Shown here: piece after piece, positions 1 to 4,828 of the stretch
How the letters are laid out: each line of letters begins with the position of its first letter
Numbering within the stretch: the first letter of the stretch is position 1
From: Tannerellaceae bacterium
GTDB lineage: Bacteria > Bacteroidota > Bacteroidia > Bacteroidales > Tannerellaceae
Length of the DNA: 7,305 nt
Assembly (NCBI GenBank): GCA_031265595.1
Contig: JAISCM010000275.1
Location: 1-7,305, forward strand
Direction: 5' to 3'
The notes under the pieces: generated by a model
Databases searched by the model: none
Seen by the model: only the letters and a program-made list of their open reading frames with translations
What the model was told of the DNA's origin: nothing
Program-made: the position numbers and the translations under genes

Positions 1-24
1 TTTTTTATACCACGTTCCACCAGG

Positions 25-99
25 CGCTTCAAACCCTTTACAGAAGCGGGAAGCAGGGTGGAAGGACGTCCTTTCACCCATAAAATCTCCTTCCACCGG
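25..99 (+). repeat. Left arm of the 75-base inverted repeat
   Basis: This arm is the reverse complement of 427-501 with about 71 of 75 bases identical. Its inner part holds an imperfect 24-base palindrome (56-79, one mismatched pair, centred on GACGTC). The + strand reading frame is open from base 1 to 198, but it encodes the same peptide that the other arm gives on the minus strand and has no gene-like context, so I treat it as non-coding. Confidence 0.8.
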
Positions 100-201
100 A
101 GAGAAGGGCGGCAATTGCCAGAAGACGTCAGATGCCGTCTATGTATAATTTTATGGTTTTGTATATACCAATTTCGTGTAGTTGTGGTATCCATTTGAGC
201 C

Positions 202-283
202 TTTCACAGCTGTGAAACCCTCCTTTCACAAGTGTGAAACCTTCCTTTCACAGCTGTGAAACTTCCCTTTCACAACTGTGAAA
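202..283. repeat. Four tandem 22-base palindromic repeats
   Basis: Four copies of a 16-base palindrome TTTCACA-NN-TGTGAAA start at 202, 224, 246 and 268, an exact 22-base period. The copies differ only in the central two bases (GC, AG, GC, AC), and copies 1 and 3 are identical. The six linker bases are pyrimidine-rich and start with C in every copy. The spacing is close to two helical turns, so a dimeric protein would bind all four sites on the same DNA face. A multi-site operator or iteron array is one reading; a repeat of a mobile element is another. The array is about 20 bases from a predicted leftward promoter (302-309). Confidence 0.85.
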
Positions 284-301
284 CTTTCAAAATGTGGTGA
301 G

Positions 302-330
302 CAAAGATATAAATCATCGAATATAAACAG
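302..330 (-). promoter_or_regulatory. Candidate leftward Bacteroidetes promoter
   Basis: On the minus strand, bases 309-302 read TATCTTTG, a full match to the TAnnTTTG -7 box. A partial -33 box (CTG at 330-328) lies 18 bases upstream. A transcript would start near 295 and run straight through the four palindromes towards base 1. No gene is visible in that direction inside the window, and the -33 match is weak. Confidence 0.3.
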
Positions 331-426
331 CTAAAATGATGAGACTGACAGACTACTGCATCGGTTAGTTGCCGGGACAACCTCCGCAATACTGGCTATC
401 ACAACCTCCTCCCACCTCGCTACGAG

Positions 427-501
427 CCGGTGGAAGGAAATTTCAAGGGTGAAAGGACGTCCTTTCACCCTGCTTCCCGCTTCTGTAAAGGGTTTGAAGC
501 G
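427..501 (-). repeat. Right arm of the 75-base inverted repeat
   Basis: Inverted copy of 25-99. Here the 24-base palindrome (447-470, centred on GACGTC, ends GGGTG/CACCC) is perfect, so each arm can fold locally as well as pair with its partner. A further hairpin (CCACC-TCG at 412-419 with CGA and GGTGG at 423-433) sits at the inner edge of the arm. Confidence 0.8.
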
Positions 502-566
502 ATTGATGGAAGGTGAAACGTACCTATTAAAAAACGATGGTAATACATATAATATAAGCACAGCGT

Positions 567-586
567 GATACTTTAATCCAAGTATC
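567..586 (+). other. Small hairpin upstream of the structured region
   Basis: GATACTT (567-573) and AAGTATC (580-586) form a perfect 7-base stem with a 6-base loop. There is no T-run after it, so it is not a terminator for rightward transcription. It could be the 5' domain of a structured RNA continuing to about 736. Confidence 0.4.
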
Positions 587-624
587 GTTGAGTCAAGGAT
601 TGATGCCGTAGGTATCTGAGATGG

Positions 625-736
625 ATAACTCCGTGCGCAGCCCGGGGTGTGGAAGATCCCTCTGCATCTGAACTGCGCAGTAGTTCAACCCAGCTACGGA
701 GTTGAATAGGAGGATGAGGCTTCCTTTTTCTTTTTA
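625..736 (+). ncRNA. Candidate structured RNA with terminator-like 3' end
   Basis: AACTCCGT (627-634) pairs with ACGGAGTT (696-703), and directly stacked on it GCGCAG (635-640) pairs with CTGCGC (673-678). This gives a 14-pair rod broken on one side by a 17-base bulge (679-695), with a G/C-rich 32-base apical region containing CCCGGGG. After it, AGGAG and TTCCT (about 708-725) can form a weak stem leading into a TTTTTCTTTTT tract ending near 735. That arrangement suits a small RNA or an untranslated leader. I do not recognise it as a named family. No clear TAnnTTTG promoter was found upstream, and conservation cannot be tested here. Confidence 0.35.
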
Positions 737-751
737 AATGTTAAATCTTTC

Positions 752-766
752 ATTTTCAGTGAAAAT
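752..766. promoter_or_regulatory. Palindrome just upstream of the 835 promoter
   Basis: ATTTTCAGTGAAAAT is a perfect 7+1+7 palindrome ending 14 bases before the -33 box of the promoter for the two-gene unit at 835-1481. Its position and size suit a dimeric regulator. The second gene of the unit has a probable helix-turn-helix, so autoregulation is possible. This is inference from placement only. Confidence 0.35.
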
Positions 767-780
767 AATTATCAAAGCGC

Positions 781-811
781 TTGCGGATTTACCAAATGGT
801 TATTACATTTG
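781..811 (+). promoter_or_regulatory. Bacteroidetes-type promoter for the 835-1481 unit
   Basis: TTG (781-783), 20 bases, then TACATTTG (804-811), a full match to the -33/-7 pattern used by the primary sigma factor of Bacteroidetes. Transcription should start near 817-819. This rules out the upstream in-frame starts (TTG at 781, ATG at 796, ATG at 814) and points to ATG at 835. The -33 box overlaps a small AAGCGCTT palindrome (775-782). Confidence 0.7.
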
Positions 812-834
812 TAATGTCAAATAAACAAAACTAT

Positions 835-1023
835 ATGAATAACGATGAACGCAAAGAATTGCTTAAAAACATTCAAATGATGAAAATGCAGATTAAAAGC
901 GAACTTGAAAAATTAAGATTCTCTATGGAAAATGGGATTTACGTTGACAAAGAAGTGGATATTCTACTGGATAGATTAAGAAACTTAGAAAATATTGAAA
1001 AAGAGATTGAAAAAAAGAAGTGA
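835..1023 (+). CDS. Small charged helical protein, unknown function
   Basis: A 62-residue protein when read from ATG 835. The frame is open further upstream, but those codons overlap or precede the predicted promoter at 781-811, so they are unlikely to be translated. The sequence is almost wholly charged and helical (KELLKNIQMMKMQIKSELEKL, then a Lys/Glu-rich end IEKEIEKKK), with heptad-like hydrophobic spacing that suggests a coiled coil. It has no cysteine, signal peptide or membrane segment. It is followed after 47 bases by a DUF5053-like gene, with which it shares both a KSELEKL peptide and a 22-base identical DNA stretch. Function is unknown; a small accessory protein of a phage or integrative element is the likeliest setting. 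Confidence 0.7.
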   Translation: MNNDERKELLKNIQMMKMQIKSELEKLRFSMENGIYVDKEVDILLDRLRNLENIEKEIEKKK

Positions 1024-1101
1024 CTAACAAGGCTCTCTGAAAAGGAGGAGCCACAAAAAAAAGCATCAATATGGAACTAAAAAGCGAACTTGAAAAATTA
1101 A
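895..1101 (+). repeat. 22-base direct repeat shared by the two small genes
   Basis: Bases 895-916 and 1080-1101 are identical (AAAAGCGAACTTG, then AAAAATTAA) and lie in the same reading frame of the two neighbouring genes, encoding the KSELEKL peptide in both. In the first gene the repeat is internal; in the second it is at codons 4-10. This suggests local duplication or recombination rather than chance. Confidence 0.7.
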
Positions 1102-1481
1102 AAGCATACTACAACGATAGTTCAAAAACAGAAGATTTTAAGACGCAACTTCTTTATCTTCGTAAAAAATTCACATCAAAAGATGAATTAGCCGAAATTG
1201 ATAGTTATGTTAAAGATTTGGCAAACGAATCAATCAACCGGACTGATGAATTTATCAAGGATATTGAAGTCCGGGTACAATTGATGGAAGTGACGGAAGT
1301 TGTATCATTGTCATATATTGCAAAAAACTATTTCAACAAAACAAGACAATGGCTTTATCAGAAGATAAATGGAAATGTAGTTAATGGTAAACCTGCAAAA
1401 TTCACACCGGAAGAAATTAACACATTGAATTTTGCTATCCATGATATAAGTAAAAAATTAGGTTCCATCACTATTTCATAG
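1071..1481 (+). CDS. DUF5053-like protein with probable C-terminal helix-turn-helix
   Basis: A 136-residue soluble protein. Residues 1-75 are charged helices (ELKSELEKLKAYY, then KDELAEIDSYVKDLANESI). Residues 79-131 look like a DNA-binding module: SLSYIAKNYFNKTRQWLYQK followed by a NGNVVNGKPAKFT turn and a final helix (EEINTLNFAIHDISKKLGS). I recognise this C-terminal pattern from Bacteroidetes proteins called DUF5053, common in prophages and conjugative elements, where the molecular role is unknown. The gene is the second of a two-gene unit sharing the promoter at 781-811 and is closed by a terminator at 1529-1566. A GGAGG at about 1042 is too far from the start to act as a normal ribosome site; the immediate leader is A-rich, as usual in this phylum. 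DNA binding is inference. Confidence 0.75.
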   Translation: MELKSELEKLKAYYNDSSKTEDFKTQLLYLRKKFTSKDELAEIDSYVKDLANESINRTDEFIKDIEVRVQLMEVTEVVSLSYIAKNYFNKTRQWLYQKINGNVVNGKPAKFTPEEINTLNFAIHDISKKLGSITIS

Positions 1482-1528
1482 CGCTTGTTTGTTTGACAAA
1501 AACCCTGTATTGAACCTACTTAGGGTGT

Positions 1529-1566
1529 ACCCCAGTATCATTTTATTTGGTGTTGGGGTTTCTCCT
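1529..1566 (+). terminator. Terminator after the DUF5053-like gene
   Basis: ACCCCA (1529-1534) pairs with TGGGGT (1554-1559); two wobble pairs and one A-T extend the stem to 9 pairs around a 13-base loop. A short pyrimidine tract (TTTCTCCTT) follows. It sits 48 bases after the stop codon. The T-run is interrupted, so its strength is uncertain. A second weaker pairing, CCCT (1503-1506) with AGGG (1522-1525), lies just before it. Confidence 0.55.
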
Positions 1567-1623
1567 TATAAGATACGGACAATCAGCCCAGCGAAGAAAA
1601 TATAAAAAAACAGGGCAAAAGTG

Positions 1624-1653
1624 TTGTATATATAAAAGTAATTACTACCTTTG
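1624..1653 (+). promoter_or_regulatory. Promoter of the initiator tRNA gene
   Basis: TTG (1624-1626), 19 bases, then TACCTTTG (1646-1653), a full match to the Bacteroidetes -33/-7 pattern. The predicted start near 1660 leaves a leader of about 23 bases before the mature tRNA, as expected for a single tRNA gene. Confidence 0.75.
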
Positions 1654-1682
1654 CATCCGCAATCGAGAGAGATTGACTATAT

Positions 1683-1754
<72 letters not shown>

Positions 1755-1764
1755 CGATCCGAGG

Positions 1765-1801
1765 AAGCCTTCAATTCAATATGAATTTGAAGGCTTTTTT
1801 T
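1765..1801 (+). terminator. Strong terminator after tRNA-fMet
   Basis: AGCCTTCAATTC and GAATTTGAAGGCT form a 12-pair stem with a single bulged base and a 5-base AATAT loop, followed directly by seven or more T residues. It begins about 10 bases after the tRNA and isolates it from the permease operon downstream. Confidence 0.9.
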
Positions 1802-1807
1802 ATATGG

Positions 1808-1839
1808 TTTCGGGAATAATAAAAAAAATGCTTACTTTG
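1808..1839 (+). promoter_or_regulatory. Probable promoter of the permease-dipeptidase operon
   Basis: TTTC (1808-1811), 20 bases, then TTACTTTG (1832-1839), one mismatch from TAnnTTTG. Transcription would begin near 1846, leaving a leader of about 60 bases before ATG 1905. The leader is AT-rich and shows no clear operator palindrome or riboswitch. No regulator gene lies next to the operon inside the window. Confidence 0.5.
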
Positions 1840-1904
1840 CATATTGGATGACCAGCTTATGTTCATCATTATGATAGTAACTTATTTAATACCCTGAAAA
1901 GACA

Positions 1905-3224
1905 ATGTCGTTTGTTATCGTTATCGTTAGTATCGTTATTCTGATAGTACTTATCTCTTATTTTAAAGTAGATGCGTTTATCGCTTTTCTATTGGTCTCC
2001 ATTGGTGCGGGTATTGCTTTAGGTATTCCGCTGGAGCGGTTGCCGGAAGCTGTTAATCAAGGCGTAGGAAGCATTATGGGCAGCCTTACCTTAATTATTG
2101 TATTAGGCGCTATGCTGGGCAAATTAGTGGCCGAGAGTGGTGCGGCTAAGGAAATCGCCGGTATGATGGGCGATTTATTTGGCGTCAGGTATATTCAATG
2201 GGGATTGATGATAACGGGGTTTATTGTTGGTATTCCCTTGTTTTATAATATAGGCTTTGTGTTGCTTGTCCCGTTGATTTTTTCTGTTGCTAATCAATAT
2301 AAGCTTCCGGTTGTATATATCGGTCTGCCGATGTTGGCCGCGCTATCGGTTACGCACGGCTTTTTGCCGCCACATCCTTCGCCCGTTGCCTTGGTAGCCC
2401 TTTTCAATGCCGACCTGGGGACTACCCTCCTCTTAGGTATGTGTTTGGCCATTCCCGCCATTATCCTGGCCGGGCCCATCTTCTCTAAGACGTTGAAACA
2501 TATCAAATCGGGGCCTGTTACCCTATTCGAACAAAAAGAAGATAGCAGCCAATACGGAACACCCGGTAAAGCCAATAGCTTGATAAGCGCTATATTGCCC
2601 GTCTTCTTATTGATAATCGGCGCCGCTATTCCTTATATTTTTACGGCTATGGGCGAGCAGGCGTCTTCGGTAGTGGCCTTGATCAGCGCCCCTTCCGTTG
2701 TGATGCTTATATCGCTGATCGTTGCCACCTATACGTTGGGGCTCAAACAAGGGCGGAGCATGAAGCAAATTATGGACATATATGTTGTCGCCACAAAAGA
2801 TATTGCTATGATCCTGCTGATCATAGCCGGTTCGGGTATCTTCAAGCAAGTGATGGAAGAGAGCGGCGTAAGCGCACAGTTGGCCGGTGTGTTTAGCCAA
2901 TTGCCGGTTCACCCGCTTATTCTGGGCTGGCTGCTTACGGCTATTATCCGCGTAAGTATCGGCTCTGCCACGGTGGCTGCGCTTACGGCTGCCGGCGTTA
3001 TTATGCCTTTGGTAGAGCAGGCCGGCGTAAATCCCAGCCTGATGGTGTTGTCGCTGGGAGCGGGAAGCCTTTTCTTCTCGCACGTAAACGATGCAGGATT
3101 CTGGCTATTCAAAGAATATTTTAACCTGAGCCTGAAAGACACCTTCCGGTCGTGGTCGGTAATGGAAACGATTGTTTCCGTCACCGGCTTAGTAGGCGTA
3201 TTGATAGCAAGTCGTTTTATATAA
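1905..3224 (+). CDS. GntP/DsdX-family permease (probable D-amino acid or hydroxy acid importer)
   Basis: A 439-residue inner-membrane protein, close to the usual length of about 440-450 for GntP-family proton symporters. It has long hydrophobic segments along its length (for example residues 3-20, 24-42, 58-76, 100-128, 135-150, 172-192, 226-248, 254-280, 298-313, 336-346, 355-372, 420-437) and a polar loop at 200-224. Family signatures are clear: LGAMLGKLVAESGAA (67-81), SVTHGFLPPHPSP (148-160) and GSLFFSHVNDAGFWLFKEYF (387-406). The family includes gluconate transporters and the D-serine permease DsdX; sequence alone does not separate these. The downstream PLP enzyme and RidA protein favour a D-amino acid such as D-serine over gluconate, and no gluconate kinase or dehydratase gene is nearby. 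It is the first gene of a four-gene operon, with 22 bases to the next gene. Confidence 0.9.
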   Translation: MSFVIVIVSIVILIVLISYFKVDAFIAFLLVSIGAGIALGIPLERLPEAVNQGVGSIMGSLTLIIVLGAMLGKLVAESGAAKEIAGMMGDLFGVRYIQWGLMITGFIVGIPLFYNIGFVLLVPLIFSVANQYKLPVVYIGLPMLAALSVTHGFLPPHPSPVALVALFNADLGTTLLLGMCLAIPAIILAGPIFSKTLKHIKSGPVTLFEQKEDSSQYGTPGKANSLISAILPVFLLIIGAAIPYIFTAMGEQASSVVALISAPSVVMLISLIVATYTLGLKQGRSMKQIMDIYVVATKDIAMILLIIAGSGIFKQVMEESGVSAQLAGVFSQLPVHPLILGWLLTAIIRVSIGSATVAALTAAGVIMPLVEQAGVNPSLMVLSLGAGSLFFSHVNDAGFWLFKEYFNLSLKDTFRSWSVMETIVSVTGLVGVLIASRFI

Positions 3225-3246
3225 ATAAACTAAATCAACGTAAATT

Positions 3247-3720
3247 ATGAGTATGTACAATGCAGATGAACAGTTCGAACAGACAGGATTGAACTTACCT
3301 CCCGCACCAGAGCCTAAAGGCCTTTACAAACCCTGCCTGATCAGTGGCAGGTATTTATACCTGTCCGGGCATGGGCCGGTGCAAGACGACCGGTCGCTAA
3401 TTATTGGCCGCATCGGGAAAGAGATGGATCAGGAAGAAGGCAAGTTGGCAGCCCGCCAGGTGGGTTTAACCATGCTGTCTACCATCAAAACGAATCTCGG
3501 CAGCCTGAACCGGGTGAAGCGGGTGATCAAAGTATTCGGCATGGTGAATTGCACATCCGACTTTGAACGCCATCCGTATATAATAAATGGTTGCAGTGAA
3601 CTATTTGCCCAGGTATGGGGAGGCGACAATGGCGTGGGCACGCGAAGCGCCGTAGGCTTCGGCTCGCTACCCGATAATATCCCCGTAGAAATAGAAGCGC
3701 TGTTCGAACTGAATGACTGA
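3247..3720 (+). CDS. RidA/YjgF-family enamine/imine deaminase
   Basis: A 157-residue cytoplasmic protein, longer than classic RidA (about 128) and matching the YjgF subfamily that begins with an ELGLxLPPAPxPxGxY-like segment (here TGLNLPPAPEPKGLYKP, 13-29). The core has YLSGHGPV (38-45), VGLTMLSTIK (72-81), RVKRVIKVFGMVN (89-101) and RSAVGFGSLPDNIPVEIEA (133-151). Arg133 sits where RidA proteins carry the arginine needed for deaminase activity, and Glu150 is in the conserved VEIEA segment. RidA enzymes form trimers and hydrolyse reactive enamines such as 2-aminoacrylate, made by PLP-dependent serine/threonine dehydratases, to keto acid and ammonium. The next gene encodes a PLP enzyme of a family with such dehydratases, and the two reading frames overlap by 8 bases, so a direct partnership is likely. 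The gene symbol is left blank because this is a paralogous subfamily. Confidence 0.9.
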   Translation: MSMYNADEQFEQTGLNLPPAPEPKGLYKPCLISGRYLYLSGHGPVQDDRSLIIGRIGKEMDQEEGKLAARQVGLTMLSTIKTNLGSLNRVKRVIKVFGMVNCTSDFERHPYIINGCSELFAQVWGGDNGVGTRSAVGFGSLPDNIPVEIEALFELND

Positions 3721-4816
3721 CTGGTATAGCATACGGAATATAGAGCAGACGGACTCTCCGGCGCTTGTTGTATATCCTGAGAGGGTGCGGGAGAATATCC
3801 GGCAGACAATCCGTATGGCCGGCAGCGTAAACAAACTTCGCCCGCATGTGAAAACAACTAAGATGGGCGAAGTATGCGAGATGATGATCCGGGAAGGCAT
3901 TACCCGCTTCAAATGCGCTACCATAGCCGAAGCGGAAATGCTGGCCATCGCCGATGCGCCGGATGTATTGCTGGCCTATCAGCCGGCAGGCCCGAAGATC
4001 GCCCGCCTGCTAACGCTCGTAAAGGCATACCGGAAAACGCTCTTCTCTTGCCTGACGGACAACGAGGCCACCGCCGAAGCAATCAACAGGCAATGCCAGA
4101 ACGAGGCGATTGTGCTGAACGTATATATCGACCTGAATGTAGGCATGAACCGTACCGGCGTTCATCCGGCAAACGCTTTCGGCCTGGCGGAGAAGATACG
4201 ATCGCTAACGCATCTTCACCTGGCCGGGATTCATGGATACGACGGGCATATTCACGACAAAGACCTTGCCCAAAGGCAGAAAGCCGCCGCCCTTTCTTTC
4301 GGGCTGGCAAACGAGCTGTTCGAAAAGATACAACCCTTGTTTCCCTGGCCGTTACGAATGGTGATGGGAGGTACGCCTACCTTTCCGGCACATGTACACA
4401 GGGAGCATACGGAATGTAGCCCCGGAACGTTTGTCTTTTGGGATTGGGGATACGCGCATGCCTTTCCTGATATGCCTTATCAGTATGCAGCCTTAGTGAT
4501 CAGCCGGGTGATCTCTGTTATCGACAGGCAGCATCTATGTATCGATTTGGGATATAAAGCCGTGGCGGCGGAAAGCCCGTTGCCCCGCGTTCATTTCCTG
4601 AATGCGCCCGGGGCAGTTCCCGTAGCGCAAAGCGAGGAGCATCTGGTATTGGAAGTACCCGACAGCCGTCGTTACAGCCTGGGGGATGTGTTGTACGGCG
4701 TCCCGGTACATATTTGCCCGACGGTAGCGCTTTACGAAAAAGCTTTTATTGTTCAAGACGGCGAAGTGGCGGCTACCTGGCAGGTAATCGCCCGAAACCG
4801 CTTCATTACTTATTAA
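3713..4816 (+). CDS. Fold-type III PLP enzyme, D-serine dehydratase / D-threonine aldolase family
   Basis: A 367-residue cytoplasmic enzyme with the alanine-racemase-like N-terminal barrel and the C-terminal metal domain of this family. Lys47 in LRPHVKTTK (42-50) is the expected PLP Schiff-base lysine. Other family blocks are DLNVGMNRTG (140-149), GIHGYDGHIHD (172-182), GGTPTFP (219-225), ECSPGTFVFWDWGYA (234-248) and DLGYKAVAAE (278-287). Near the end, His333 and Cys335 (VHICPTV) form an HxC pair; eukaryotic-type D-serine dehydratases bind zinc with His and Cys at this place, while characterised D-threonine aldolases use His and Asp. This leans towards a dehydratase giving 2-aminoacrylate, which agrees with the RidA gene directly upstream. 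Threonine-type and 3-hydroxyaspartate substrates remain possible. ATG 3713 lies inside the end of the previous gene (8-base overlap), suggesting translational coupling; the dipeptidase gene follows after 12 bases. Confidence 0.88.
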   Translation: MTDWYSIRNIEQTDSPALVVYPERVRENIRQTIRMAGSVNKLRPHVKTTKMGEVCEMMIREGITRFKCATIAEAEMLAIADAPDVLLAYQPAGPKIARLLTLVKAYRKTLFSCLTDNEATAEAINRQCQNEAIVLNVYIDLNVGMNRTGVHPANAFGLAEKIRSLTHLHLAGIHGYDGHIHDKDLAQRQKAAALSFGLANELFEKIQPLFPWPLRMVMGGTPTFPAHVHREHTECSPGTFVFWDWGYAHAFPDMPYQYAALVISRVISVIDRQHLCIDLGYKAVAAESPLPRVHFLNAPGAVPVAQSEEHLVLEVPDSRRYSLGDVLYGVPVHICPTVALYEKAFIVQDGEVAATWQVIARNRFITY

Positions 4817-4828
4817 ACCCATATACAA

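Larger units (their letters stand above)
1..535. repeat. Composite inverted-repeat element, non-coding
   Basis: No credible gene lies in this stretch. Bases 25-99 and 427-501 are inverted copies of each other: both arms are 75 bases, they align without gaps, and by my hand alignment they differ at 4 positions, three of them in the inner third. Weaker similarity continues outward (a TGGAA block, ACGT, then a T-run at 1-6 matching an A-run at 529-534), so the left end is probably cut by the window edge. The 327-base centre (100-426) is not inverted-repeated; it contains a tandem palindrome array and smaller hairpins (123-140, 165-190, 412-433). The layout resembles a MITE or a bacterial interspersed mosaic element. 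No transposase gene or target-site duplication is visible. Confidence 0.75.

Noticed and set aside
1..198. Frame open on the + strand from the window start
   Set aside because: It mirrors the arm-derived peptide above and ends in unstructured sequence. It could be the tail of a gene outside the window, but nothing supports that.
202..283. CRISPR array reading of the tandem repeats
   Set aside because: The period is 22 bases with a 16-base palindrome and only 6-base linkers, which is far too short for spacers. No cas genes are present.
202..283. CRP-type binding sites (TGTGA-N6-TCACA)
   Set aside because: The half-sites are in the opposite orientation (TCACA first, TGTGA second) and only 2 bases apart, so the match is superficial.
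331..561. 76-codon open frame on the minus strand in the inverted-repeat region
   Set aside because: It runs through the repeat arm and its palindrome, and the same peptide arises from the left arm on the other strand. There is no domain-like pattern, so it is a by-product of repeat structure.
1023..1070. GGCTC/GAGCC hairpin between the two small genes as a terminator
   Set aside because: It is followed by A residues rather than T residues, and on the minus strand the T-run would come before the hairpin. At most it influences translation of the second gene.
776..1487. AGCGCTTG octamer at 776-783 and 1480-1487 as a target-site duplication around the two small genes
   Set aside because: It is only 8 bases, overlaps a promoter box on one side and a stop codon on the other, and has no inverted ends next to it. 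Chance is a fair explanation.
1905..3224. Assigning the permease as a gluconate transporter gene
   Set aside because: The family match is certain, but there is no gluconate kinase, dehydratase or regulator nearby, and the neighbours point to D-amino acid metabolism.
3874..4419. 181-codon open frame overlapping the PLP enzyme gene, and similar long antisense frames at 2607-3083, 5019-5498 and 5326-5763
   Set aside because: They lie in other frames of genes with clear family motifs and have arginine- or serine-rich low-information peptides typical of shadow frames.
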